From positions 1-64,000 of the forward strand of contig NZ_NSFT01000004.1 in assembly GCF_002294725.1 (NCBI RefSeq): 64,000 nt of DNA, in the 5' to 3' direction. The translations under genes were made by a program, and so were the position numbers. This document shows, one piece after another, positions 57,801 to 64,000 of the stretch. Below the pieces are notes generated by a model. The model was not told the origin of the DNA, did not search any database, and saw nothing but the letters and a program-made list of their open reading frames with translations. The stretch's first letter is position 1. The number at the start of each line of letters is the position of its first letter. The DNA comes from Mesorhizobium sp. WSM4313 (GTDB lineage Bacteria > Pseudomonadota > Alphaproteobacteria > Rhizobiales > Rhizobiaceae).

Positions 57801-58348
57801 AGGACATCATCGAGGCGATCCGCAAGCTGCGCCAGGCGATCCAGAGCCTCAACCGCGAGGGCCGCGAGCGGCTGCTGTCGGCCTTCGAGGTGGTCAACGG
57901 CCATTTCCAGCGGCTCTTCTCGCATCTCTTCGGCGGCGGCACGGCCGAGCTGCAGTTGATCGAGTCGGAGGATCCGCTGGAGGCGGGACTGGAAATCCTC
58001 GCCCGCCCGCCCGGCAAGAAGCCGCAGACCATGACGCTGCTTTCCGGCGGCGAGCAGGCGCTGACTGCGATGTCGCTGATCTTCGCGGTGTTCCTCACCA
58101 ACCCCGCGCCGATCTGCGTGCTCGACGAGGTCGACGCGCCGCTCGACGACCACAATGTCGAGCGCTTCTGCAATTTGATGGACGAGATGTCGAAGACCAC
58201 CGAGACGCGCTTCGTCATCATCACCCACAATCCCATCACCATGGCGCGCATGGACCGGCTGTTCGGCGTTACCATGGCCGAGCAGGGCGTCAGCCAGCTG
58301 GTCTCGGTCGATCTGCAGGCTGCCGAAGCGATGCGCGAGGCGAGCTGA
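54890..58348 (+). CDS. smc: Chromosome segregation protein SMC
   Basis: A 1152-residue SMC ATPase that organises and separates the chromosome with ScpA and ScpB. The N-terminal head has Walker A VGPNGCGKSNLVEALRW. Two long Ala/Glu/Arg-rich coiled coils (about 170-500 and 640-980) flank the hinge (about 505-620). The C-terminal head has the ABC signature LLSGGEQALTAMSL and Walker B PICVLDEVDAPLDDHN. The length is normal. The next gene, vsr, starts 105 bases later and has quite different base composition. Confidence 0.97.
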   Translation: MKFSRLRLLGFKSFVEPGEFVIERGLTGIVGPNGCGKSNLVEALRWVMGESSYKNMRASGMDDVIFSGSGARPARNTAEVTLFLDNTDRTAPAAFNDADELQVSRRIEREAGSLYRINGKEARAKDVQLLFADQSTGARSPSMVGQGRIGELIQAKPQARRALLEEAAGISGLHTRRHEAELRLKGAEQNLERLDDVVGELEGQIESLKRQARQASRFKNLSADIRKAEATLLHLRWTLAKAQEGEARSALAVATTLVGDRAAAQMAAAREQGIAAHRLPDLRDAEAAAAAAFQRLSIAKTQIEEEAGRIRARQTELERRLQQLDADIAREERMVRDNADILERLRTEEAELNSENAGAAEREATTRAAFEQAGATLSQSEAKLAALTAERAEAAASRHQIERSLRETAERRDRFARQLAEVDRELSDIVARISGLPDPAEKRLLVEDALARLEESEAGAIAAEQAVAEARAAESAARPPLQDARAELARIETEARTLAKILNAASGDLFPSVLEQINVERGYETALGAALGEDLDVPLDRSAPVHWGESAVQPGDAALPEGVKSLASVVRAPAQLARRLAQVGIVDGADGRRIQAQLSPGQRLVSRDGALWRWDGLTASADAPTAAAQRLAQKNRLAELDAEAVQATRVVREAEEALARAEQAMRLASEAERNARQAGRDAQHALDAARNALAEAEKAGGELLSRRAALEEARARIVDSHEETQAAFLEAEEMLKDAPDLGDLQLQLEQASANVSRDRATLADARAVHEGLRREAEARIRRLDAIGAERRNWLERAENASTQIAALGERKAEAEAERERLADAPDEIDAKRRALLTQLSEAEALRKAAGDRLQEAENKQAELDKAATAAIQSLAESRETRVRAEERLTAADERRAEVEARIQEALNTPPHLVIKHTGLEGDDPMPDMAEIERQLDRLKIERERLGAVNLRAEEEQKELSDRLETIVSEREDIIEAIRKLRQAIQSLNREGRERLLSAFEVVNGHFQRLFSHLFGGGTAELQLIESEDPLEAGLEILARPPGKKPQTMTLLSGGEQALTAMSLIFAVFLTNPAPICVLDEVDAPLDDHNVERFCNLMDEMSKTTETRFVIITHNPITMARMDRLFGVTMAEQGVSQLVSVDLQAAEAMREAS

Positions 58349-58452
58349 ACCAGATCAGTATTGGGTTTGACCCCACTAAACTGCACGTCGCAAAATCGTG
58401 CAGACATAGCTCCTTAGGTAGCCACTTTCACCCGCATCGAGTATTTTGCGTC

Positions 58453-58860
58453 ATGGGAGATCGTCTTTCGCCTGAAGCGCGCAGCGCCCACATGCGCTTG
58501 ATAACGAAGAAGAACACAAGACCGGAAATCCGGGTTCGAAAGCTTCTACACGCACTCGGCTATCGCTTCCGTCTGCACCGCCACGATTTGCCGGGTTCGC
58601 CCGACATTGTTCTTCCGAGGCGTAGGACAGCCATCTTCGTTCACGGCTGCTTTTGGCATCAGCATGCGGGATGCCGCCTTGCGCGTAAGCCAAAATCACG
58701 CCTCGAATATTGGCTTCCTAAGCTGGAACGTAACGCAATGCGAGATCAAGAAATTGACATGCGCCTTCGCGAACTGGGCTGGCGCTCCGCGACGATATGG
58801 GAATGCGAGACAAGGCACGAGGAATCCCTGCGAGGAAGGTTGCTTGAACTCCTGTCCTAA
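58453..58860 (+). CDS. vsr: Very short patch repair endonuclease
   Basis: A 135-residue endonuclease nicking next to T:G mismatches that arise by deamination of 5-methylcytosine. The family text is complete: TKKNTRPEIRVRKLLHALGYRFR, LPGSPDIVLPRRRTAIFVHG (catalytic Asp), CFWHQHAGC (zinc ligands and His) and WECETRHEE. Vsr genes accompany C5-cytosine methyltransferases, and the partner is the convergent gene that overlaps it by three bases. The AT content is higher than in smc, in line with horizontal transfer. Confidence 0.95.
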   Translation: MGDRLSPEARSAHMRLITKKNTRPEIRVRKLLHALGYRFRLHRHDLPGSPDIVLPRRRTAIFVHGCFWHQHAGCRLARKPKSRLEYWLPKLERNAMRDQEIDMRLRELGWRSATIWECETRHEESLRGRLLELLS

Positions 58861-60086
58861 GCAGCTTCGCGCTCTCTGTAGACGGCGCCTCGCCCGAGAC
58901 CGGTACCGGGATGTGCTGAATCACTATGGGCTAAATGGAGAAATTTTTTCGCCACTGGCAGCCTTCTTTCAGGGGGCGGAAAAGCCTCCTGTGCAGAAGG
59001 CGCCAACGTTGACATTCCGAGGGTTCCATTGATGCCAAAGAACTGCGCAGCCACCTCTCGAGCCAAACTTTCAGCGAGCGCGGATGGCACGGCATTGCCG
59101 ACCATCTTTTGAATTTCCGCATAGTTGCAATTGAAGCGAAGCCCATCCGGGAATGTCTGGAGTCGGCAAAGCTCCTCCTTTGAGAGACGCCTATTTTCCC
59201 AATGGAAAGGTCCGGTAGCTGGACCTGGTTGCGCTTGAATGGTCCATGATGGTTTGTCCTTTGCAAGTTTCAAGAGGAAGTTCCAATAGCGTCGGCGCCA
59301 TCCAAAAAGCGCGGTACCACCGCCACGGTCGGTGTGCCAAAGATAATTCTGCCCTTCAGGGATTGAAGGCAGTAAATCGGCCCATTTGCCTTTGACTCTC
59401 AGCGCTGACTTATCCTTGATGGAATCGAGATCAGCAAACGCATCCCAAGCGGTGCGGTGTCGGTCCTTTCCGGCGAGAGCTTCGACGCTGCCCGATCGGA
59501 AGTGCGTTGGCGATGGAAATCGGAAGCTCCGCCCTTCCCTTGAACCGACAATAAAGACGCGTTCCCTGAGCTGTGGCACGCCATAGTCCACCGCATTTAG
59601 GGCTCGACACTCCAGCGCGTAGCGGGTTCCGAGATCGCGATTGATCTCTTCGATCCCAGCTTGCAGAGTCTCGATCCCTTCGCTCTTACCCCGATACGCT
59701 AGGCCGGGAACATTCTCTAGAAGGAATGTTTTGGGGCATGTTTCGCGAAGTACCCGAAGGTACTCGACCAGAGTGTTAGCGCGGGGATCGGAGAGCCGTC
59801 GAGAATCGCCCCGAGCCCAATAGCCAGACTTGCTGAACGGCTGGCAAGGAGGTCCCCCGATCAGAATATCTGCCTCACCGGGCTTAAGACCGGCAGTCGC
59901 TAAGATGGTCTCGGACGAAATCGCGGCGATAGGGCCTTCAAGGACAGGCCAGTTCCGATTCAATCTTAGAGTTGCACAAGCCGTCTCGTCAAAATCGAGC
60001 GCGACCCGTGTCTCAAATCCTGCCGCCTCAAATCCGAAATCGAGACCACCAATGCCAGTGAACAAGGAAATAGCTTTGAGCTTCAT
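58857..60086 (-). CDS. DNA (cytosine-5)-methyltransferase
   Basis: A 409-residue type II C5-methyltransferase. Motif I is SLFTGIGGLDFGFEAAGF, motif IV GGPPCQPFSKSG with the catalytic Cys, motif VI ENVPGLAYRGK, motif VIII QLRERVFIVGSR and motif X VGNAVPSALAESLA. The target-recognition region lies at about residues 190-310; the recognised sequence cannot be predicted. The ATG at 60086 has GAGGTGA just upstream. An in-frame ATG at 60110 would overlap the endonuclease gene. It lies seven bases downstream of the endonuclease and is probably cotranscribed. Confidence 0.95.
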   Translation of the reverse strand: MKLKAISLFTGIGGLDFGFEAAGFETRVALDFDETACATLRLNRNWPVLEGPIAAISSETILATAGLKPGEADILIGGPPCQPFSKSGYWARGDSRRLSDPRANTLVEYLRVLRETCPKTFLLENVPGLAYRGKSEGIETLQAGIEEINRDLGTRYALECRALNAVDYGVPQLRERVFIVGSREGRSFRFPSPTHFRSGSVEALAGKDRHRTAWDAFADLDSIKDKSALRVKGKWADLLPSIPEGQNYLWHTDRGGGTALFGWRRRYWNFLLKLAKDKPSWTIQAQPGPATGPFHWENRRLSKEELCRLQTFPDGLRFNCNYAEIQKMVGNAVPSALAESLAREVAAQFFGINGTLGMSTLAPSAQEAFPPPERRLPVAKKFLHLAHSDSAHPGTGLGRGAVYREREAA

Positions 60087-60093
60087 GTTCACC

Positions 60094-61305
60094 TCACGCA
60101 GTTCTCGCATAGTGCAATTCGAAAACTTTCTCGGCGCTGGCTGAGAAGATCGGCTCTGCTACCCCGATCATGTTTGCTATTCGACCGACACAGGTTTTGT
60201 GCGCCTCCAGATCTGTCGTGAGCGCGAAACGGAATTCCCAATTCTCCGTCACCGCGTGAAGGCATGCTGCCAGGACCGGAAAGTCCTCAGGCCGATAGTA
60301 ACGAGAGCATGGATCACCTTTCGAGGCGCGGGTCTTCTGAAAGTCGACCTTCGGCTGACCATCTGAATAGGTCGAGCGAAGTGTGTTCTTACATTCGATC
60401 AAGATCGGCGCGCCACCCTTCCATCTGAGTGAAATGTCCGGCTGGCCGTCAGCTTCAAGGCGAATACATTCGGAAACACCCTTGAGCTTACCGAGGGTAG
60501 CTGCAAGGTGCTCCTCAGCGACCCATCCGCGGACCGCCATTTTCAGACGGCTAGCGCCCTCAATAAGGTCAAAGAGGGCGTCTGACGCGATCCCAAATTC
60601 TTCGAGGATGGGGTGTGAAACAGCCTTAGCCGGTCTAAGTGCCTTGAGCTTGTCCGCTATTAGGTGGCGCTCGCCTGGGTCTAGCCGATAAGCAATCCGC
60701 TCCAAAGCAACCAAGTCAAGCAGCCGATCTTGCTTGCCTCCAACCAGAACCTCAGTTCCGTAATCCTCAAGTTCGGCTGTGGGGCGATCCTTTGACTTTC
60801 CAGGTCGCCTATCGCGCTCCCAAACAGCCCAGCCCTGCAGCCGAATTAACTCCACATGCTCATGCTTGAACTCGATCGAGCGCGACATCGGCGCTGGGGT
60901 GTTCATCACCGGATCGGCGGCTACAAAAAGCTCTTCCTTCAGGTCAATGCCGACGAACAATGTTGTGACAAGTCTGCTGGAATCGATCGCAACTTCAAGC
61001 ACGCCTTTGAGATTTCCGCCGTACTTGACCTGAAATCGATGCTCGTCGGCAGGCCGATTTGTAATAAGTTTCGCATTTGCAAAAAAAACATATACGAGGA
61101 TGCCATGTCGCTCGCCGGCTGGCGTGTCGAAAACGATGTAGAAGGGGGCTCGGCTCGCGTCGCTCGCATGCACGATAGAGCAGTCTCTCATCTCTAATGC
61201 TCTTAGCACGAATGCGCGTAAGGGCTCTTTATCAGAGCGCCTTACCGAATAGCTTTTCCACTCCAGTGCGGAGAGGACGTCCTTGTGGGCATCGAGCAAG
61301 CTCAT
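60094..61305 (-). CDS. Putative type II restriction endonuclease (PD-(D/E)XK)
   Basis: A 403-residue protein directly upstream of the C5-methyltransferase. The C-terminal part shows a PD-(D/E)XK nuclease core: Asp290 in GQPDISLRW and Glu304/Lys306 in PILIECKNT, followed by KVDFQKTRAS. The N-terminal half (about 60-190) has FQVKYGG, LFVGIDLKEELFVAADP and IEFKHEHVELI, which might form a DNA-reading domain; I do not recognise its specificity. The cognate methylase context makes a restriction enzyme the best call. The ribosome site is weak. A LexA-box match lies about 95 bases upstream. Confidence 0.75.
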   Translation of the reverse strand: MSLLDAHKDVLSALEWKSYSVRRSDKEPLRAFVLRALEMRDCSIVHASDASRAPFYIVFDTPAGERHGILVYVFFANAKLITNRPADEHRFQVKYGGNLKGVLEVAIDSSRLVTTLFVGIDLKEELFVAADPVMNTPAPMSRSIEFKHEHVELIRLQGWAVWERDRRPGKSKDRPTAELEDYGTEVLVGGKQDRLLDLVALERIAYRLDPGERHLIADKLKALRPAKAVSHPILEEFGIASDALFDLIEGASRLKMAVRGWVAEEHLAATLGKLKGVSECIRLEADGQPDISLRWKGGAPILIECKNTLRSTYSDGQPKVDFQKTRASKGDPCSRYYRPEDFPVLAACLHAVTENWEFRFALTTDLEAHKTCVGRIANMIGVAEPIFSASAEKVFELHYARTA

Positions 61306-61486
61306 GCCAAAGCACTAGCGCCTTACCGATGATTCGAGTATCTGCGCCATCAACATCCCCCACCTTTGTGATTGCTAAGAAAGCTAGCTGAATTCTATGA
61401 ACAAAACAAGAACAAATTGCGCGCTGGCGTGAGAGCAACGATGGCATTCGTCAGGAATTCCTCGTCGAGAGCAAGAGCGACCTGCT
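61306..61486. other. Right boundary of the restriction cassette
   Basis: This gap is AT-rich compared with the genes to its right and holds the candidate SOS box, a TAGAAT hexamer and no convincing gene. A 21-codon frame at 61441 lacks a ribosome site. The shift back to high GC occurs at about 61415-61440 and probably marks an insertion junction, although no direct repeat was found. Confidence 0.4.
61399..61413 (-). promoter_or_regulatory. Candidate LexA (SOS) box upstream of the restriction genes
   Basis: The + strand reads GAACAAAACAAGAAC, that is GTTC-N7-GTTC on the minus strand, exactly the alphaproteobacterial LexA direct repeat. On the minus strand a -10-like TAGAAT (61392-61397) follows at once. 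The only genes it could control in that direction are the endonuclease and methyltransferase. The spacer AAAACAA resembles known boxes, but a match with eight fixed bases can occur by chance. Confidence 0.5.
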
Positions 61487-63199
61487 CTACGTCTCCGCAG
61501 CCGTAGCAGGCGCCGTGTAGCGCCTCCGCACGGCGTCGATCACCAGCTTGCGGCTCTCGTCGGCCGATAATGCCTTGTTCTTCTCCGCCTCAGCCGTTTC
61601 TCGGGCGAGGTCCTTGTCCCTGATCTGTTGGCGGAACCATTTGGAATAGTCGCCGGCGCGCAGATGGTATTCCCATGTCTTGTCGTCGATGCCTTCCGCC
61701 ATCTGCGCGAAGATGATGAGATTGTGGGCCCTGAGGTTCATCGCCTTCCTCGGACCGGTGAAGTAGAAGCTGCCTGCCTCGTCGAGCTCGCCCTCGGCAT
61801 ATTTGCGGCTGTGGCGCTTCAGCGACTGATCGGGCTCGATTGCCTTTACCGTGAACGGCTTCTTGCCGTCGTGCGGCCGCCAGAACAGCACCCGGTTGCC
61901 CTTGGGCAACGGAATGCTTTTTGGAGCCTGGAGCCCCGTCTCCTTGCAGAAGGTCTTGATCACGCCCTTCGCCTTGGGCCCAAGCGCAATCACCGCCGTC
62001 ACCAGGCCGAGAGCATCGGTCGAGATCGCTTCCGGATGGACAGTGATCAGCACCGTGCCGGGCAGCTCGATCGAAAGCACGGATCGCGTATCCCCGCGTC
62101 GCTTGGGCATCAAATGATGCGCCTCGTCGATGATCAGCCAGTGCGGCCTTGCCGTGCGATAGCGGACATTGCCGAGGCCCGGCAGCAATTCAGCGAAGAA
62201 ATCGGGCCTCTCATCGACCTTCAGCGCCAGGCCGTTGACCACGATATTGGTCTGCGGTTTCTCGATCAATTCCAGCAACTGTTCCTTGTTCGGCGCGGTC
62301 GAGCCGTTGCCGAGCGGCACCGCGCCTTTCAGTCCGTCATAGTCGCCCTCGGGGTCGAAAATGCAGAATTGCAGACCCTTTTCGACCAGCCGCTCGGTGA
62401 GCGCCGTGGCCAAGGTCGATTTGCCTATGCCCGAGCTGCCGGCGATCAGCACCGTTTCCATCGGCGACAAGTAGATGTCCTTGCCGCGTGAGGTCCCGAG
62501 CAGCACGCCGCGCAAGCGTTTTTTAGCCAGCAGATGATCGTGCTTGACCAGCCTGCGGATCAGCTCCTCGACGCCCTTGCCGCGCGTTTCCTTGGTGACG
62601 AGGTCGGCGGTTTCCTTGACGGCGGGCAGCGCATTGGCCACCGCGACGCTGCAGCCCGAAGCCCTGAGGAAGGCGTGGTCGTTTTCGGCGTCGCCGACGG
62701 CCACGACATTGTGCGGCGACAGCTTCAGGTCGTCGAGCGCTGCCGCCAACCCGGTCGCCTTGTTGATGCCGGAAGGCAGGATCATAACCGCGCCCTTGTT
62801 GAAGATGATCTCCAGCTCCAGCCCAAGCTGCTTGATGACGTCGAGCACGGTGGCTTGGTGCGGCTCCCAGGTGGCGACGATCGAGCGGCCGACGGACAGC
62901 GGCTTCACGCCGCGCTTTTTGAGCCTGTCGACAAGATCCGCGGAAGGCGAGGGGGCGATCGTGCGCTCTTCCTCGCTGGCCGGCGTGTAGACCAGCGCGC
63001 CGTTTTCGGCGACCACCTTGTCGAACAGGGAAAGTTCGGGAAACACCTCCTTGAGATCGGGCAGTTCCCGCCCTGTGACCAGGATCAGCTTGCGCCCGGA
63101 CTTCTTCAGCTTCTCCAGTGTCAAGATCGTGCTGGCCGCGACAAGGCCATCATGCGCCAGCGTGCCATCATAATCGGTGGCCAGTGCCATGAAATACAT
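61487..63199 (-). CDS. Fusion of HAD-IIB phosphatase and HerA/DUF87-like ATPase
   Basis: A 570-residue two-domain protein. Residues 1-215 are a Cof-type HAD-IIB phosphatase: DYDGTLAHDGL (Asp9/Asp11), VTGREL, INKATGLAAALDDL and AVGDAENDHAFLRA. Residues 225-540 are a P-loop ATPase with LIAGSSGIGKST (Walker A, 252-262), FDPEGDYDGL and LIIDEAHHLMP (Walker B, about 355-365), as in HerA/DUF87 proteins. The pairing suggests ATP-dependent action on a phosphorylated ligand or nucleic acid; the role is unknown. The ATG at 63199 has GGAGAGG upstream. The frame is open to 63769 but that part overlaps the divergent gene. Confidence 0.85.
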   Translation of the reverse strand: MYFMALATDYDGTLAHDGLVAASTILTLEKLKKSGRKLILVTGRELPDLKEVFPELSLFDKVVAENGALVYTPASEEERTIAPSPSADLVDRLKKRGVKPLSVGRSIVATWEPHQATVLDVIKQLGLELEIIFNKGAVMILPSGINKATGLAAALDDLKLSPHNVVAVGDAENDHAFLRASGCSVAVANALPAVKETADLVTKETRGKGVEELIRRLVKHDHLLAKKRLRGVLLGTSRGKDIYLSPMETVLIAGSSGIGKSTLATALTERLVEKGLQFCIFDPEGDYDGLKGAVPLGNGSTAPNKEQLLELIEKPQTNIVVNGLALKVDERPDFFAELLPGLGNVRYRTARPHWLIIDEAHHLMPKRRGDTRSVLSIELPGTVLITVHPEAISTDALGLVTAVIALGPKAKGVIKTFCKETGLQAPKSIPLPKGNRVLFWRPHDGKKPFTVKAIEPDQSLKRHSRKYAEGELDEAGSFYFTGPRKAMNLRAHNLIIFAQMAEGIDDKTWEYHLRAGDYSKWFRQQIRDKDLARETAEAEKNKALSADESRKLVIDAVRRRYTAPATAAET

Positions 63200-63448
63200 C
63201 GGTTGAAACCTCTCCGAACGGTGTTTGTCGGTCCGTCTGGAACGAACAACGCCTGTCGGCGGAAAAGGTTTAGGCCGATGGTTGGCGTCGAAACGATCGC
63301 GGTGTTTCGCCCAGCTCACGGCCCATACAGCGCGCCGCCCAGCCGAATTGGAGCGTACGCCGATGGGAACCCGGTAGGCAGGATCACGTTCGGTCTTGAC
63401 GAGGTTGCTCCCGCACAAGCGCTCGAGCTGGAGTGAGAGGCCGATCCG

Positions 63449-63958
63449 ATGTATGTCTTTCTGGAGGTCCTGACCGTCGTCCTTGTGGCCGGTGCGATGG
63501 CCATGGCACTCGCCCACGCGCTGGAGCTGCCGGGCAAGTTGCGACTCGGCAGGCAAGAGTATTTCGTTGTCCAACGCATCTACTACCCGGGTTTCACGAT
63601 TGGAGGCGGCATCGCGGAGATCGGTGGGATCCTCGCGACTTTTGCGCTGATGCTGACGTCGAGCGGTGCGCTCCATGTCTGGCTGATCGCCGGCGCCTTG
63701 ATCGCGCTCCTCGCCATGCAGTTTGTCTTCTGGTTCACAACCCAGCCGGTCAACAAGCACTGGCTGCAAGACGTGGAATTGAACGCGCCGGCCAAGCGCT
63801 TCTTCGCGACTGAAGGCAGCGACGAAGCTCCGCTCCCACCAGCGCAGGAGTGGACGGCGCTGCGCAACCGCTGGGAACTATCGCACGTTATCCGCGCGAC
63901 ACTGGCGATGCTGAGCCTGATCTTGCTCACCACCGCAATCGCCATTCAAGGCGCCTGA
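63449..63958 (+). CDS. DUF1772-like small membrane protein
   Basis: A 169-residue protein with four helices (about 5-24, 50-72, 78-95 and 148-166). The C-terminal pattern WTALRNRWELSHVIRATLAMLSL resembles the DUF1772 group, which includes anthrone-oxygenase-like proteins. No enzymatic role is established for most bacterial members. GAGAGG lies upstream of the ATG at 63449. It is divergent from the phosphatase-ATPase gene across a 249-bp gap in which I see nothing else. Confidence 0.75.
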   Translation: MYVFLEVLTVVLVAGAMAMALAHALELPGKLRLGRQEYFVVQRIYYPGFTIGGGIAEIGGILATFALMLTSSGALHVWLIAGALIALLAMQFVFWFTTQPVNKHWLQDVELNAPAKRFFATEGSDEAPLPPAQEWTALRNRWELSHVIRATLAMLSLILLTTAIAIQGA

Positions 63959-63963
63959 TGTCC

Positions 63964-63979
63964 GACCGGCTTTCCGGTC
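63964..63979. terminator. Small hairpin after the last gene
   Basis: GACCGGCTTTCCGGTC forms a six-base stem with a four-base loop, six bases after the stop at 63958. No T-run follows, so this is a tentative terminator. Confidence 0.4.
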
Positions 63980-64000
63980 AAACCACGCGATGCTTCAAAC

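Noticed and set aside
61232..61447. A 71-codon minus-strand frame overlapping the endonuclease start
   Set aside because: No ribosome site and no known pattern. Most of it lies in another frame of the endonuclease gene.
63200..63769. An N-terminal extension of the phosphatase-ATPase protein to 760 residues
   Set aside because: It overlaps the divergent DUF1772-like gene, lacks motifs, and the ATG at 63199 has a good ribosome site directly before the HAD domain.

Overview
The window is a chromosomal segment of a GC-rich alphaproteobacterium. Gene content and order (ccrM, RibBX-type ribB, IalB, BTLCP, DUF1344, DUF2277 and YqgE proteins, an aa3 oxidase operon, rhizobial palindromic repeats) point to the Hyphomicrobiales, most likely Mesorhizobium or a close Phyllobacteriaceae relative. 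No rRNA or tRNA gene, CRISPR array, prophage or insertion sequence was seen. Most of the window is dense core genome, read from both strands.

Layout. 1-12 kb: a repeat-rich leader, a beta-oxidation pair (acyl-CoA dehydrogenase, enoyl-CoA hydratase), pdxH, a surface lipoprotein, a DnaJ-like co-chaperone, fabI, a histidine phosphatase, a DUF1344 protein, aroC, a RibBX-type ribB, and a divergent MFS pump/TetR pair with three operator-like palindromes. 12-25 kb: a membrane protein, bluB under a cobalamin riboswitch, a histone-deacetylase-like amidohydrolase, xseB, DUF2277, pirin, dxs, a small secreted protein, a GFA protein, tlyA, a TrmA/RlmD-type RNA methyltransferase and a 944-residue caspase-fold protein that has lost both catalytic residues. 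25-37.6 kb: a BTLCP protease, tldD, YbjN and IalB proteins, then the cytochrome aa3 operon with assembly factors (coxB-ctaD-ctaB-coxF-like-ctaG-ctaE-DUF983-surf1), followed by ispH, thrB and rnhA. 38-50 kb: an atypical histidine phosphatase, a ParDE-like toxin-antitoxin pair, DUF2938, peroxiredoxin, a stand-alone DsbD-alpha domain, YqgE, a large GGDEF/EAL membrane protein, a GNAT, an M16 peptidase, thrC and a lipoprotein. 49-58 kb: a genome-maintenance cluster (two HAD hydrolases, ccrM, mutY, dciA-like, a DsbA-like lipoprotein, smc). 58.4-61.4 kb: an apparently acquired cassette of vsr, a C5-cytosine methyltransferase and a PD-(D/E)XK endonuclease, with a sequence matching the alphaproteobacterial LexA box upstream. 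61.5-64 kb: a HAD phosphatase fused to a HerA-like ATPase and a small membrane protein.

The clearest candidates for unusual biology are the possibly SOS-linked restriction cassette beside smc, the pseudo-caspase with an exact 207-bp repeat tail, the phosphatase-ATPase fusion, the triple-operator efflux switch, and a family of long palindromic elements placed directly behind stop codons. All functions are read from sequence motifs alone. No database search or structure prediction was run.
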